DNA of 64,000 bases from positions 9,635,501 through 9,699,500 of the forward strand of contig JAYKYS010000001.1 of NCBI GenBank assembly GCA_036924285.1, given 5' to 3'. The DNA comes from Asterella californica (lineage: Eukaryota > Streptophyta > Marchantiopsida > Marchantiales > Aytoniaceae). The translations under genes were made by a program, and so were the position numbers. Positions 8,636 through 18,196 of this stretch are shown in pieces (the stretch's first letter is position 1; every line of letters begins with the position of its first letter). Below the pieces are notes generated by a model. That model was not told where the DNA came from, did not search any database, and saw only the letters and a list, made by a program, of their open reading frames with translations.

Positions 8636-8925
8636 GAGCAGAATTAGGGATTGAGGAGAGGAGACGCTGAGAAGCTTGGAGGCTGAGCAGGGATTGATTT
8701 TTCTGAGTAGAATTAGGGATTGAGGAGAGGAGACGCTGAGAAGCTTGGAGGCTGAGCAGGGATTGATTTTTCTGAGTAGAATTAGGGATTGAGGAGAGGA
8801 GACGCTGAGAAGCTTGGAGGTTGAGCAGGGATTGATTTTTCTGAGCAGAATTGAGTGGATTGAGGAGAGGAGACGCTGAGAAGCTTGGAGGCTGAGTGAG
8901 GATCGATTTTTCGGACAGAATTGAT
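8636..8925 (+). repeat. 69-71-bp tandem repeat, four copies, in the B 5' LTR
   Basis: A unit containing GAGGAGAGGAGACGCTGAGA recurs at 8653, 8722, 8791 and 8862. Opposite-strand ORFs with a repeated K-I-N-P-C-S-A-S-K peptide are by-products of the 69-bp (23-codon) period. The same array is in the 3' LTR at about 16863-17152. Confidence 0.9.
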
Positions 8926-9372
8926 TAGAGTGAGCAGGGGAGATCGTGAGAGAGACAGGAAAGTGTTTTGGAGACAAGAACCTCATATGTTGCACAGTTT
9001 TGAGGTTTGGAGGTAGAATTGAACGGACAGGGCGGTCTATTTGAAGGGGATTGTTTTTGGTAAGGGTTTGGTTGTCGTGAGATCAAATTCCTTGGAATTT
9101 TCAGCTGAGACGGACTCAGGAGAGGAGGAGAGAGATATTGTCTTAAACAGTGAAGCAGTTGACACTGAAATAAAGCTATTTCTACTCCGGAGAGATCTAT
9201 TTGTGTACCTGAGTGCGTGCTTGAGTGTTTGTTTTGCAATTGGTGGGCAGAAGAGGCTGTGTTTTGAGATTTCATCGTCAGCAGCGACATATTTTCCCTT
9301 CTGGTCATTTCTCTTTGGTCTATCACAGTCAGGAGGTTCGCCCTCCCCAAGAAAGACTCTCGCCACGACATC

Positions 9373-9390
9373 TGGTGCTTCCACTGAGAT
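9373..9390 (+). other. B candidate primer-binding site
   Basis: TGGTGCTTCCACTGAGAT begins two bases after the LTR. TGG start and position suit a PBS, but I could not name the tRNA. Confidence 0.6.
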
Positions 9391-9435
9391 AAATTGGGGT
9401 GATTGATTGGAGAATTGACTAGATTGAGAGAGAAA

Positions 9436-11799
9436 ATGGATCACAGTGCTGCTGTACAGGGTGTAGCTGCTGCTCAAGGTGCTCCTGTTCAAGGGACTCC
9501 TGTTCAGGAAGGAATTGGTTCTCAAGGAGGACCTACGGTGGTTCCAGCAACAGCACAACCTGCTGTAGACACGTCTCAGATTCTTCAGGCGTTGGCTGCC
9601 TTGATTCAGCAGCAGCCTGCAATTGGGGGAGCTGAGCAGAAGTCCACAAGGGCATTACAAGCAATTGTAGGTCGATGTGGGCGATTTGATGGAAGAGATG
9701 TTACAAGGTACCTGCGGGAGTATGTGGGCGAGATGGAGTTAGTCAGGGCACCTGAAGTTGAGGTAATTCTAAGCTTTGAGTTGACTGTTGTCCCTGAACT
9801 GAGAGAGAAGGTTAGAAATTTACAGAGAAGACATTTAGGTGGGTGGACTCTGTTTGAACGTGCACTGAGAGAAGAATTTCTAGAAGAGGACTCTGAAAGA
9901 GTCACCAGAAGAACTCTCATGGATTGGATAGAGCGTCAGCCTGGACGTTCCATGGGATTGAATGAAGTGATCCGTGAATTTGAGAAGAGGTACTCTCAGC
10001 TTTCTGGTCTAGAGAGGTTGACGTTGGATGCTAGGAAGACAGAGTTGTTCTTAGGGGCTCTGGATGAGTTCACAGCAGATAGGCTTTGTTTCATGTTGGC
10101 TGATCGAGGGGCTGAAGGGGGGGTTACATCTGATTGGAGGAGAGTAGAAGAAGCAGTATCCACCCTTGCTAGACAACGCCGTGGTAGGATGGTACTGCAG
10201 CCAGAGACCTTGCCAGAGCAGAGAGTAGCTCCTCATGTTCCTGTAGCTCCTCCTGCAATACCTCAAGCACCTATTGTGATTCCTCAAGCACCTATAGTGG
10301 TTCCCCAAGTGGTTCCTCAAGCGCCTGCAGTACCTATCCCAGTACAGAGAGGACCTAGACAGCAGCAGCGACCTGTTGAAAACCGAAATCAACATAACTT
10401 GATAGAAGAACTTACTCAACAGTTGAGAGATTTGAGGGTTGAGATGGCAGACTTGAGGAGAGATCAACGACCTGTTGCACCAGGTGCCCGACCTGTAGGA
10501 GGGACCTTTACCAGGAGATGTATTTGGTGTGATAGTCCAGATCATCTCAGAGGAGACTGTCAAGACTTGGCGGTTGCCTTGCGAGAGGGCGTAGTCAACT
10601 ATCAGAACAACAGGTTGTATCTAACCGCCACTGGGCAGCCTCTGAACACATATTTTGGAAGAGGAGGAATGAGGAGTTCTCTTCCAGCACTTACTGGTGC
10701 GAATACTACAGCGATGACTGCGGGTTCTGCGGAGGCTGATGTATATACTGGGAGAGTTGAGGTGCGCTCTAATCCAACTATGGTTGAGCAGGCTGTTGAG
10801 GTTCCGGTTGAAATGATGAAGAGAGGTGCTGAAAGCATTAGGAGAGCTACTGGATGGAGAGACCCAGTAGATGCAACTTCTATTCGAGCGTTTTTAGAGA
10901 CGAGTGGTGAACAAGATGCCATGATCGAAGACAAAAGAAGACGGGACGCTTCTGATTTAGATGCAGGAGTACCAGAGGACAGTGACCGTCGGAGGGTTAC
11001 AAGGAGGAGAGCAGCGGAACCATCACCATCTGTACCAGCTGGAAGATTTCCTGCTGCAGAGGATATACCTTCTACCTCTACAGCTCCACCACCACCTGCA
11101 GTAGATCCTATGGAAGGTGTGCAGGATTTGCCACAGGAGACTACTGCTACAGATAGAGTACGGGGAAAGAGGTTTACAGCACAGGAGAAGGGGAAAGGTC
11201 CAGCTTACAAGTTAGCGGCAGACATCGAAACAACAACAGACTTGCGTGCTGTTCTAGAGCAACGCATTTTGGATGCTAGAGTTGAGTTTACTCTTCGTGA
11301 AGTGCTTGGTATCGCAAAGAGAGAGTTTCATGAGTTGATAATAGACATCATGAAGAGAAAGAGACAGGTATTGACTGAACAAGTAAGTAGTCAGATGGTT
11401 GGAGCAGTAGATGCTATTGGTGTGGATCAGTTCGGAGATGATAAGTATGAGGCATGGGTTGCTGGTCCTGCTGTTATTGAGAATGAAGATGAAGAGTTTG
11501 AAGAGGATGGGTCAGGCGCAGACAGCGATTTCAAGGAGAAGCACTGGGCAAGAGTGACAACAGAGACGCAAGTTCGGCTTGGAGGACTTTCTGAGCCAGT
11601 ACCTGCACTTGTGGATCACGGGTCGGAGATCAACATCATTTCCAAGGAGGTGTATGAAAAAGGACAGTGGCCAATCGAAAGGAATCATGGTTGGGTGCTT
11701 CGAGCTGCAAATAACCAAAAGGGTGAGTTATACGGAGCTTGTCCCAATATGCGTGTAAGGATTGGGGATGTAGAGGTTGATCAGCATTTCTTTGTATAG
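9436..11799 (+). CDS. gag: B Gag-protease polyprotein (interrupted by TAG)
   Basis: ATG 9436 is the first Met of a frame open from 9403. It opens with an Ala/Gln-rich segment, then a capsid-like helical region (F-D-G-R-D-V-x-R-Y-L-R-E-Y). A Pro/Val/Gln-rich linker follows, then a zinc knuckle C-I-W-C-D-S-P-D-H-L-R-G-D-C near residue 361. The protease motif L-V-D-H-G-S-E-I-N is near residue 725. A TAG at 11797-11799 replaces the Gln seen in related copies (F-F-V-Q). The frame then continues to a TAG at 12022-12024, the ancestral end. Pol is in the -1 frame. Confidence 0.9.
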   Translation: MDHSAAVQGVAAAQGAPVQGTPVQEGIGSQGGPTVVPATAQPAVDTSQILQALAALIQQQPAIGGAEQKSTRALQAIVGRCGRFDGRDVTRYLREYVGEMELVRAPEVEVILSFELTVVPELREKVRNLQRRHLGGWTLFERALREEFLEEDSERVTRRTLMDWIERQPGRSMGLNEVIREFEKRYSQLSGLERLTLDARKTELFLGALDEFTADRLCFMLADRGAEGGVTSDWRRVEEAVSTLARQRRGRMVLQPETLPEQRVAPHVPVAPPAIPQAPIVIPQAPIVVPQVVPQAPAVPIPVQRGPRQQQRPVENRNQHNLIEELTQQLRDLRVEMADLRRDQRPVAPGARPVGGTFTRRCIWCDSPDHLRGDCQDLAVALREGVVNYQNNRLYLTATGQPLNTYFGRGGMRSSLPALTGANTTAMTAGSAEADVYTGRVEVRSNPTMVEQAVEVPVEMMKRGAESIRRATGWRDPVDATSIRAFLETSGEQDAMIEDKRRRDASDLDAGVPEDSDRRRVTRRRAAEPSPSVPAGRFPAAEDIPSTSTAPPPPAVDPMEGVQDLPQETTATDRVRGKRFTAQEKGKGPAYKLAADIETTTDLRAVLEQRILDARVEFTLREVLGIAKREFHELIIDIMKRKRQVLTEQVSSQMVGAVDAIGVDQFGDDKYEAWVAGPAVIENEDEEFEEDGSGADSDFKEKHWARVTTETQVRLGGLSEPVPALVDHGSEINIISKEVYEKGQWPIERNHGWVLRAANNQKGELYGACPNMRVRIGDVEVDQHFFV

Positions 11800-12071
11800 T
11801 CATCTGCCTCCTATCCTGTCATACTGGGCCAACCATACATCACCGCTGTTCGGATGGAGACAAAGGTGATGAACGATGAGTCTCATTATGCTAGAGTTCG
11901 AAGTCCTGATGACAAGTACTCAGTACAGTTTTTAACGGTTCGTTCAAGACATGAGCGGAACAGACAAACCCTTAGAGATTCTCAGACGAAGAGATGTAAG
12001 GTTTTTCGCAATCCACTCCTGTAGAGCGGGAAGACAGGGGTGTAGAACCTACTGTTGAGGTCCCGTCAGAG

Positions 12072-13448
12072 TTGGAAGCGAGACATGTACAAAGGTCTGG
12101 AGATAGGTGTGGTGTACAGAGTTGGCAGTCTGGATTGGTGATGTTTGAGGCAGATGGGTGGAGCCGATTTACAAGAGTTGAAGATATGGAGGAAAATACA
12201 AAAAGATGGATGGTGAAACAGGTATCAGGGTTGTGGCGTGTAGGAGTTCTATCTGAAGACGAAGTGGTTTCTGGTTTGTTTGAAGAGTTTATGTCTGTAC
12301 AGTCAGCTATTGGTTGGTTAGACAATGTGAGTAGATTGATGGAGGGGAAAAATAATGTGGTGGTGATCCCTATCCACTCTCGATGCATATATAAGGAGAT
12401 TGCTGCATACCTGCAGTTCTTTCCTCATCCGATGCAGAATAAAGAAGGGAGAGAAGCAAGTTGTTGGTGTGCACTCCCTCAGGAAGCAGATGTCCATGCG
12501 AAGTACAAATCTGTACTGAGAAAGGTAAGACCGGTAGCAGCTCAACTACCTGCTAACTCCCAGCAGCAAGTACAGTTAGTGGGGACTGAACCTATATTGC
12601 GTGATCATAGACGAGTAGGGCACCAGTTTACTGAGGAGACGTTGAAGGAGCTCCAGATAGGAGGGGGTGATTTCTTGACTGAGGTCGAGAAGACAGTGTT
12701 TGAACATATGATAGTGAAGCATGGTAAAGCATTCTCTTTTTCACCAGAGGAGATAGGTTGTGTGGACCCAAAGGTTATAACGCCTATGGTTATATTTACA
12801 ATCCCTCATGTGCCTTGGGATCTGAAGCCGATCCCAGTTCCTCGTGCTTTGTTGCCTAAACTCATCGAGTTGTTGAAAGAGAAGGTACAGATGGGAATAC
12901 TTGAGCCGTCCATGGGACCATATTCTAGCAGATGGTTCACTGTACCCAAGAAGTCAGGAGCTTTGCGTTTTATTCAAGACCTACAGCCTGCGAATAACGT
13001 AACCATTCGTAACGTTGGGACGGGCCCTGTGATTGAAGAGGTAGCAGAGGCATTTGCAGGGAGAGCTATCTATTCAATAGGAGATCTATATTCTGGTTAT
13101 GATCAATTACAGCTGGCTGTGGAGAGTAGGGATTTAACTACTATGCGTACGCCCCTGGGATTGATGCGGATGTGTACTCTTCCACAAGGAGCAACGAACT
13201 CGGTGGCTCATATGCAGAACGCGATGCATAAGGTACTAAGGGAGTTTGTGCCTGATGTTACAATTCCATTTCTAGACGATATTCCCATAAAGGGTTGTGC
13301 GGTTGAAGACAAGGATGAAGCAGTACTTGCGAATGGATGTAGAAGGTTTGTTGCGGATCATATCAAGGATGTAGAACGTATCTTGACTCGTCTGGAGGAG
13401 GTACATCTCACCCTGTCAGGAACTAAGTCCAAGTTTGGTGTGTCTTAG
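12072..13448 (+). CDS. pol: B reverse transcriptase (5' part of pol)
   Basis: Pol frame, open from about 11990 and thus overlapping the end of gag-pro in the -1 frame; there is no ATG near the beginning. After a ~220-residue N-terminal spacer it shows RT blocks: R-W-F-T-V-P-K-K-S-G-A-L-R-F-I-Q-D, I-G-D-L-Y-S-G-Y-D-Q and T-L-P-Q-G-A-T-N-S-V. The active site is F-L-D-D followed by I-P-I-K-G, near 13270. A TAG at 13446-13448 stands where C and D have Glu. The next ORF continues in the same frame, so this is one gene with one nonsense codon. Confidence 0.9.
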   Translation: MEARHVQRSGDRCGVQSWQSGLVMFEADGWSRFTRVEDMEENTKRWMVKQVSGLWRVGVLSEDEVVSGLFEEFMSVQSAIGWLDNVSRLMEGKNNVVVIPIHSRCIYKEIAAYLQFFPHPMQNKEGREASCWCALPQEADVHAKYKSVLRKVRPVAAQLPANSQQQVQLVGTEPILRDHRRVGHQFTEETLKELQIGGGDFLTEVEKTVFEHMIVKHGKAFSFSPEEIGCVDPKVITPMVIFTIPHVPWDLKPIPVPRALLPKLIELLKEKVQMGILEPSMGPYSSRWFTVPKKSGALRFIQDLQPANNVTIRNVGTGPVIEEVAEAFAGRAIYSIGDLYSGYDQLQLAVESRDLTTMRTPLGLMRMCTLPQGATNSVAHMQNAMHKVLREFVPDVTIPFLDDIPIKGCAVEDKDEAVLANGCRRFVADHIKDVERILTRLEEVHLTLSGTKSKFGVS

Positions 13449-13454
13449 ATTTTA

Positions 13455-15623
13455 GTGGTTGGACATCTGTGTGGCGCTTTTGGAAGACGACCGAACCCCG
13501 AGAAGGTTGAAGCTATAGCTAGGATGGCAGACTGTAAGAACATCACGGAGGTTCGACGCTTTCTAGGTGCTTGTGTATTTTATCGCTTATCCATTCCTCA
13601 TTATGCTCATGTTGCTGAGCCTTTGTATGCATTATTGAGGAAGGGTAAGAGGTTTATATGGACCTCAGTCCATCGAGAAGATATGAATAGGTTGAAGGAG
13701 GCTCTACAGTCTCCACCTGTTTTGAGAAGGGTAGACTATGGATGTGAGAGACCTGTCATTGTCACAGTGGATACTAGCCCAAAGGCGATTGGCTGGGCGA
13801 TAGGTCAAGATGATGCGGATGGTATGCGGTTTACCTCTAGGTTTGGAGCTAGGATCCTGACAGACAGGCAACGAGATTATCCTCAGGTGAAGCGTGAATT
13901 ATGGGGAGCGGTGACAGCGATGAAGACAGACCGTGAGTTTCTGATTGGTGCTCATGTAGTCCTAGAGACGGATTGTCTACCTCTACTAGGCATGATATCC
14001 AACTGTACCACGCCAGACATAGCAATGTTACGTTGGATTGCCTATATTAGAAGCTTGAATCTAGAGCTGAAGCATATAAAAGGAAAGGAGAATATGGTTG
14101 CAGATATGTTGTCAAGGGCTCGATTTGTGGATGAGGATGTCATGATTTCAGAAGCTGAGGAGGAAGAGAGACAGGATGCTCAGTGTCAGGTTAATCGACG
14201 GGCTACAAGCTTGGAGCCCTTGATGTTTAGAGAGGAGCTTTACACAGGTAGACTTCGTGACATAGGATATTATCTGAGCTTGTTGGAGAGGCAAGAGAGG
14301 TGGAGCAAGGTTGAGTTCAGAGAGATAAGGAAACAAGCTTACAACTATCTTCTGCATGATGGGTATCTTTGGAGACGACCACAGAGGAGAGATGGGATGT
14401 TCATACGGGTAGTGGACGATCAAGAGACTAAGCAGCAACTAATGAAGGAGTTCCATGATACCTTATGGGCCGGACATCGAGGGATTTGGGCTACCTACAC
14501 CAAGTTAAAGGAGAGGTACTGGTGGAAAGGTCTGTATCAGGATGTGGTGAACTACGTCAGCTCCTGCTTGCATTGCCAGTTCTATTCAAAGATGCGGTAT
14601 AGGGATGGTCTCGTGCCAACTTATCCGCCTTGCATTCACTTTCAGTGGGTTCTTGACTTAGTGGTGATGCCTCTGGGGTTATGGGGCATGCGATATTTGG
14701 TTCTGGCTCGTGAGGATCTCTCCAACTTTGTAGAAGGGCGAGCTTTGAGGACGAAGACCACAGACGGGATATGTAAGTTTGTTCTTGAAGATATTATTTG
14801 TAGGTATGGGTCTGTAGGAAGGCTACGGGCAGATAGGGGAGAACTACGGGGTACGGAAGCGAAAGAGTTTTTTGCTCGATATGGTGTGAAGCTCAAGCTT
14901 ACTACTGCGATGAATCCAGAGGGGATTGGCAAGAGCGAGCGAGGACATCCATCAATAGTTCAGGCTTTGGTGAAGGCATGTGACGGTAAGCATAGAGAGT
15001 GGCCCAGGTTACTCCCTTTTGCTTTATGGGCAGATAGAACAACTCATTGTTCTACTACAGGGTACATGCCTGTTGAGTTGATGTTAGGGCAGAAACCGAT
15101 GATGCCAGCAGAAGAAGACTTTCCTACCTGGGCTACCTTGCCATGGGAGGACAATGTGGACCGTGTGCAGCTTCTCTCACTACGAATCAGACAGCTAGAA
15201 TGTAGAGAGGAGGATCTCGCTGAAGCGCAGCTCCGGCTGAAGGCGGCTCGACTTGGGAACAAGGAGAGGTTTGATAGGACTCATAGACTTCGGCCAAAAC
15301 TAATACAAGTTGGGGACTGGGTGTTGGTATACGACAGCACATTGGAGAACCAACACTCTACAGTTCGAAAGTTTTCGAGAAGGTGGTTTGGTCCATACCT
15401 TGTCTCTGATGTACATCAGAATGCTACCTATTCCTTGCAAGAGCTAGATGGCACGCCCTTAAGACTTCCAGTTGCTGGGAAACGAGTGAAGTTATTCAAG
15501 AAGAGAGGAGAGACTGTGGAGCTAGCTGAGTTCTTAGGTTCAGAGCAGCCAAGAGCAAATGAAGACCTATCTGAGACGGTCGAGGAGAGCGAAGACGATT
15601 TGGAGGACCACGAGGATCGATGA
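13455..15623 (+). CDS. pol: B RT thumb, RNase H and integrase (3' part of pol)
   Basis: It continues in frame after the TAG. It starts with the RT end (V-G-H-L-C-G, R-R-F-L-G-A-C-V-F-Y), then RNase H (V-T-V-D-T-S-P-K-A-I-G-W, E-T-D-C-L-P-L-L-G-M). Integrase follows with a zinc domain (H-D-T-L-W-A-G-H and C-L-H-C) and the core D (L-D-L-V-V-M-P), D (R-A-D-R-G-E-L) and a Glu in G-K-S-E-R-G-H. The C-terminal segment has G-D-W-V-L-V-Y and R-W-F-G-P-Y, then an acidic tail. There is no chromodomain. Confidence 0.92.
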   Translation: MVGHLCGAFGRRPNPEKVEAIARMADCKNITEVRRFLGACVFYRLSIPHYAHVAEPLYALLRKGKRFIWTSVHREDMNRLKEALQSPPVLRRVDYGCERPVIVTVDTSPKAIGWAIGQDDADGMRFTSRFGARILTDRQRDYPQVKRELWGAVTAMKTDREFLIGAHVVLETDCLPLLGMISNCTTPDIAMLRWIAYIRSLNLELKHIKGKENMVADMLSRARFVDEDVMISEAEEEERQDAQCQVNRRATSLEPLMFREELYTGRLRDIGYYLSLLERQERWSKVEFREIRKQAYNYLLHDGYLWRRPQRRDGMFIRVVDDQETKQQLMKEFHDTLWAGHRGIWATYTKLKERYWWKGLYQDVVNYVSSCLHCQFYSKMRYRDGLVPTYPPCIHFQWVLDLVVMPLGLWGMRYLVLAREDLSNFVEGRALRTKTTDGICKFVLEDIICRYGSVGRLRADRGELRGTEAKEFFARYGVKLKLTTAMNPEGIGKSERGHPSIVQALVKACDGKHREWPRLLPFALWADRTTHCSTTGYMPVELMLGQKPMMPAEEDFPTWATLPWEDNVDRVQLLSLRIRQLECREEDLAEAQLRLKAARLGNKERFDRTHRLRPKLIQVGDWVLVYDSTLENQHSTVRKFSRRWFGPYLVSDVHQNATYSLQELDGTPLRLPVAGKRVKLFKKRGETVELAEFLGSEQPRANEDLSETVEESEDDLEDHEDR

Positions 15624-15654
15624 CGAATTGGCACATACCAGAGGATGTGCTGGT

Positions 15655-15668
15655 TTGGAGGGGGTGAA
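15655..15668 (+). other. B polypurine tract
   Basis: GGAGGGGGTGAA immediately precedes TGTCG of the 3' LTR. The same purine run with a TGA or TGGA end is used by C and D. Confidence 0.8.
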
Positions 15669-17596
15669 TGTCGTATTATACATGGGTCTGTACAGTGAAA
15701 ACTAGTTGCAAGGAGATCTTTTCTTTGTTGTGTAAAGGAAGCTGCCCTGCAGCTTAACAAGCTAGGCAGGAGCTAAGCTGGGGCCATGCTTGACAAGCTG
15801 CCCCCTAGCTTGGGTTGGAGTATCACCCCTAAGGGAGTCGAAAGACACCAGGATGTAAAGCACGACGAGGAGAGCGACCTCATGCTTCTAGTTTTGACAG
15901 AAAGTGTTTTAAGCAATAGTTAATACGAGTTTTAGGCTGTGAAATATGTGAAAGAGGGAAATCCGTCGATTCTGGCTCGAGACTCGAACTCAGAATCTGA
16001 TAGCATGGGTGTGTAGGTGTTCCTGAATACTATAGTTTTGACTCCTTGTTCGTTAAAAACGGAGTTGTATAGAGAAGTTTGCACAGAAAAGGCTAGTAAA
16101 GACTTTGCAGGAAGATTTCTACAGTAAAAGCATATGTACAAGTTTTAAATCCTTTTAGAACGGAACTAGAGGCCATCCCAGTGATAGGGCGCCTGCCTAG
16201 GAGGGAAGTGGTCTCAGGATCAATCCCTCCTGGCCTCTGGTTCCTATTCTGGCGTGTTGGTCTCCCGGATGGGAGTCTATGTTGGGTATTCAGCCATGTC
16301 CTGTATACCTAGGGGCGGGAGACCGGTATCTCCCTTAATCGTGGGCTTCCTGGCCTAAGCCTCCGCATGCCATCCTGAATATACTATGGGAGATACCTGG
16401 TGCGCATATGGGGGGGCTGTAAGCCCTGTGGGGCAGCCTCATAAGTGTTAGGGCTTCGGCCTACATTGGATGGCTTGTAGTATATTCAGGATGGCATCAA
16501 GAGCACAGGAAACTTTTGCTAAATAGTTAAATAATCATCGAGTAGGCTTGCGATGGGGAATGAGGTTATGTGAACCTTTATCAGTGTAGAGATAGAGTTT
16601 GTAGAGACAACTGCGAAACTTATATTAAAAAGGGGTCAACTTTGTAAAAAATGCTTTGTACGCATAAGGACAGCAAGGGGGCAGCTTAAGCTGGGGGCCT
16701 GCTTGTGATAAGCGACTGTGCTTATAAGGACAGCAGGGGGGCAGCTTAAGCTGGGCCCTTAGCTTTTAGGTTAAATACTTGCGACGGCTGAAGATCAGGG
16801 GGACTTCAAAACAGTTGGCAGAGGAGTTTTCTGAGTGAGTGGGGGCGGAAGGAGGAGAAAAGAGCAGAATTAGGGATTGAGGAGAGGAGACGCTGAGAAG
16901 CTTGGAGGCTGAGCAGGGATTGATTTTTCTGAGTAGAATTAGGGATTGAGGAGAGGAGACGCTGAGAAGCTTGGAGGCTGAGCAGGGATTGATTTTTCTG
17001 AGTAGAATTAGGGATTGAGGAGAGGAGACGCTGAGAAGCTTGGAGGCTGAGCAGGGATTGATTTTTCTGAGCAGAATTGAGTGGATTGAGGAGAGGAGAC
17101 GCTGAGAAGCTTGGAAGCTGAGTGAGGATCGATTTTTCGGACAGAATTGATTAGAGTGAGCAGGGGAGATCGTGAGAGAGACAGGAAAGTGTTTTGGAGA
17201 CAAGAACCTCATATGTTGCACAGTTTTGAGGTTTGGAGGTAGAATTGAACGGACAGGGCGGTCTATTTGAAGGGGATTGTTTTTGGTAAGGGTTTGGTTG
17301 TCGTGAGATCAAATTCCTTGGAATTTTCAGCTGAGACGGACTCAGGAGAGGAGGAGAGAGATATTTTCTTAAACAGTGAAGCAGTTGACACTGAAATAAA
17401 GCTATTTCTACTCCGGAGAGATCTATTTGTGTACCTGAGTGCGTGCTTGAGTGTTTGTTTTGCAATTGGTGAGCAGAAGAGGCTGTGTTTTGAGATTTCA
17501 TCGTCAGCAGCGACATATTTTCCCTTCTGGTCATTTCTCTTTGGTCTATCACAGTCAGGAGGTTCGCCCTCCCCAAGAAAGACTCTCGCCACGACA
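15669..17596 (+). repeat. B 3' LTR (1928 bp)
   Basis: Nearly identical to 7432-9370. By eye there are about ten substitutions, nine of them transitions, and one missing 11-bp GATGGCATCAA unit. It is followed by CCGT, the target duplication. Confidence 0.95.
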
Positions 17597-18106
17597 CCGT
17601 GCAAGAGAACCAAGATATCAGCCAAAAAGTAAAGACTAAATCAGCTTGAAACTCCTCAAACTTACCATACACACTATGTGCAATCTCGTGGTCCTCTGAA
17701 GGTGAAACATCACGAATGTAAGTAAGTACCGACTCTAATGAGTCACAAAGTGTGGGGATAGCTTGTGCTTGACTAAGCCATCAAAATTTGAATCTTAAAC
17801 CCTTAAATGAACAACGGGCATCATCCAACTCTCTTTGTAAAGCATCAAACTGCTCTCTATGTTTGGATGAACACTTGAAGTAACTAGCGCAAGTGTTTAT
17901 CAAACTTTCAATCTCATCAGAGATTTGTGCGCAATAGATTGCTTGGAGGTAGATAGAATTGTTAAATATAGTCCTATGTGTAACACAATGCAAGAAATAA
18001 GAAAAGGATTTACATTCCTTTTCAATCGATCAGTAACTATAGTTTGCTTCCTTGTCATAATAGAGATACCGTCTGATCCAAATTCAATGAAGCGCTCATG
18101 ATCCAA
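17597..18106 (-). pseudogene. hAT transposase remnant, N-proximal piece (part 1 of 3)
   Basis: Minus-strand reading shows F-G-S-D-G-I-S-I-M-T-R, typical of the hAT catalytic region (G-S-D-G-A-S-V-M-T-G). N-P-F-L-I-S follows, then after a frame change M-H-C-V-T-H-R, matching H-C-V-A-H-R. A further segment reads A-L-Q-R-E-L-D-D, then W-L-S-Q-A-Q-A-I and L-C-D-S-L-E-S-V-L-T-Y, like the hAT R-W-L-S-R block. Frameshifts and a TGA before W-L-S show decay. It is cut by B at 17596 and continues in part 2 at 7431. Confidence 0.6.
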
Positions 18107-18196
18107 ACCTTAGACGTTCAATATGGAATCAGTTGCTTACAAATAACCTCTACATACTTATCTTCCACTCGTACAAGTCCCAAGAGGTGTTTGTCC

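Larger units (their letters stand above)
7432..9370 (+). repeat. B 5' LTR (1939 bp)
   Basis: It starts TGTCGTATTG and ends CCACGACA. Internally it has a tRNA-like/SINE-like segment (7925-8280), repeated TAAGCTGGG motifs (7533, 8456, 8516) and a 69-71-bp tandem repeat (about 8636-8925). The 11-bp difference from the other LTR is one additional GATGGCATCAA unit near 8265. Confidence 0.95.
7432..17596 (+). mobile_element. B: full-length long-LTR Ty3/gypsy element of the D-H-G-S lineage
   Basis: Two ~1.93-kb LTRs (7432-9370, 15669-17596) differ by about ten substitutions, nine of them transitions, and one 11-bp unit, so B is fairly young. Order: LTR, PBS, gag-pro, pol (RT, RNase H, integrase), PPT, LTR. 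It is flanked by CCGT (7428-7431 and 17597-17600); a 5-bp reading ACCGT is possible because the LTR ends in A. Two nonsense codons (TAG at 11797 and TAG at 13446) are the only clear lesions, so it is nearly intact. It lies inside the hAT pseudogene. Confidence 0.95.

Noticed and set aside
8636..8925. CRISPR-like repeat array
   Set aside because: Units are contiguous 69-71-bp tandem repeats without spacers, inside an LTR of a eukaryotic element.
8540..8995. Minus-strand ORF with repeated K-I-N-P-C-S-A-S-K peptide
   Set aside because: A by-product of the 69-bp tandem repeat (multiple of three) in a non-coding LTR, with no start context or conservation outside the repeat.
17781..18106. Host gene with introns on the minus strand
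   Set aside because: The frame changes looked like introns at first, but the peptide order matches a hAT transposase with frameshifts.
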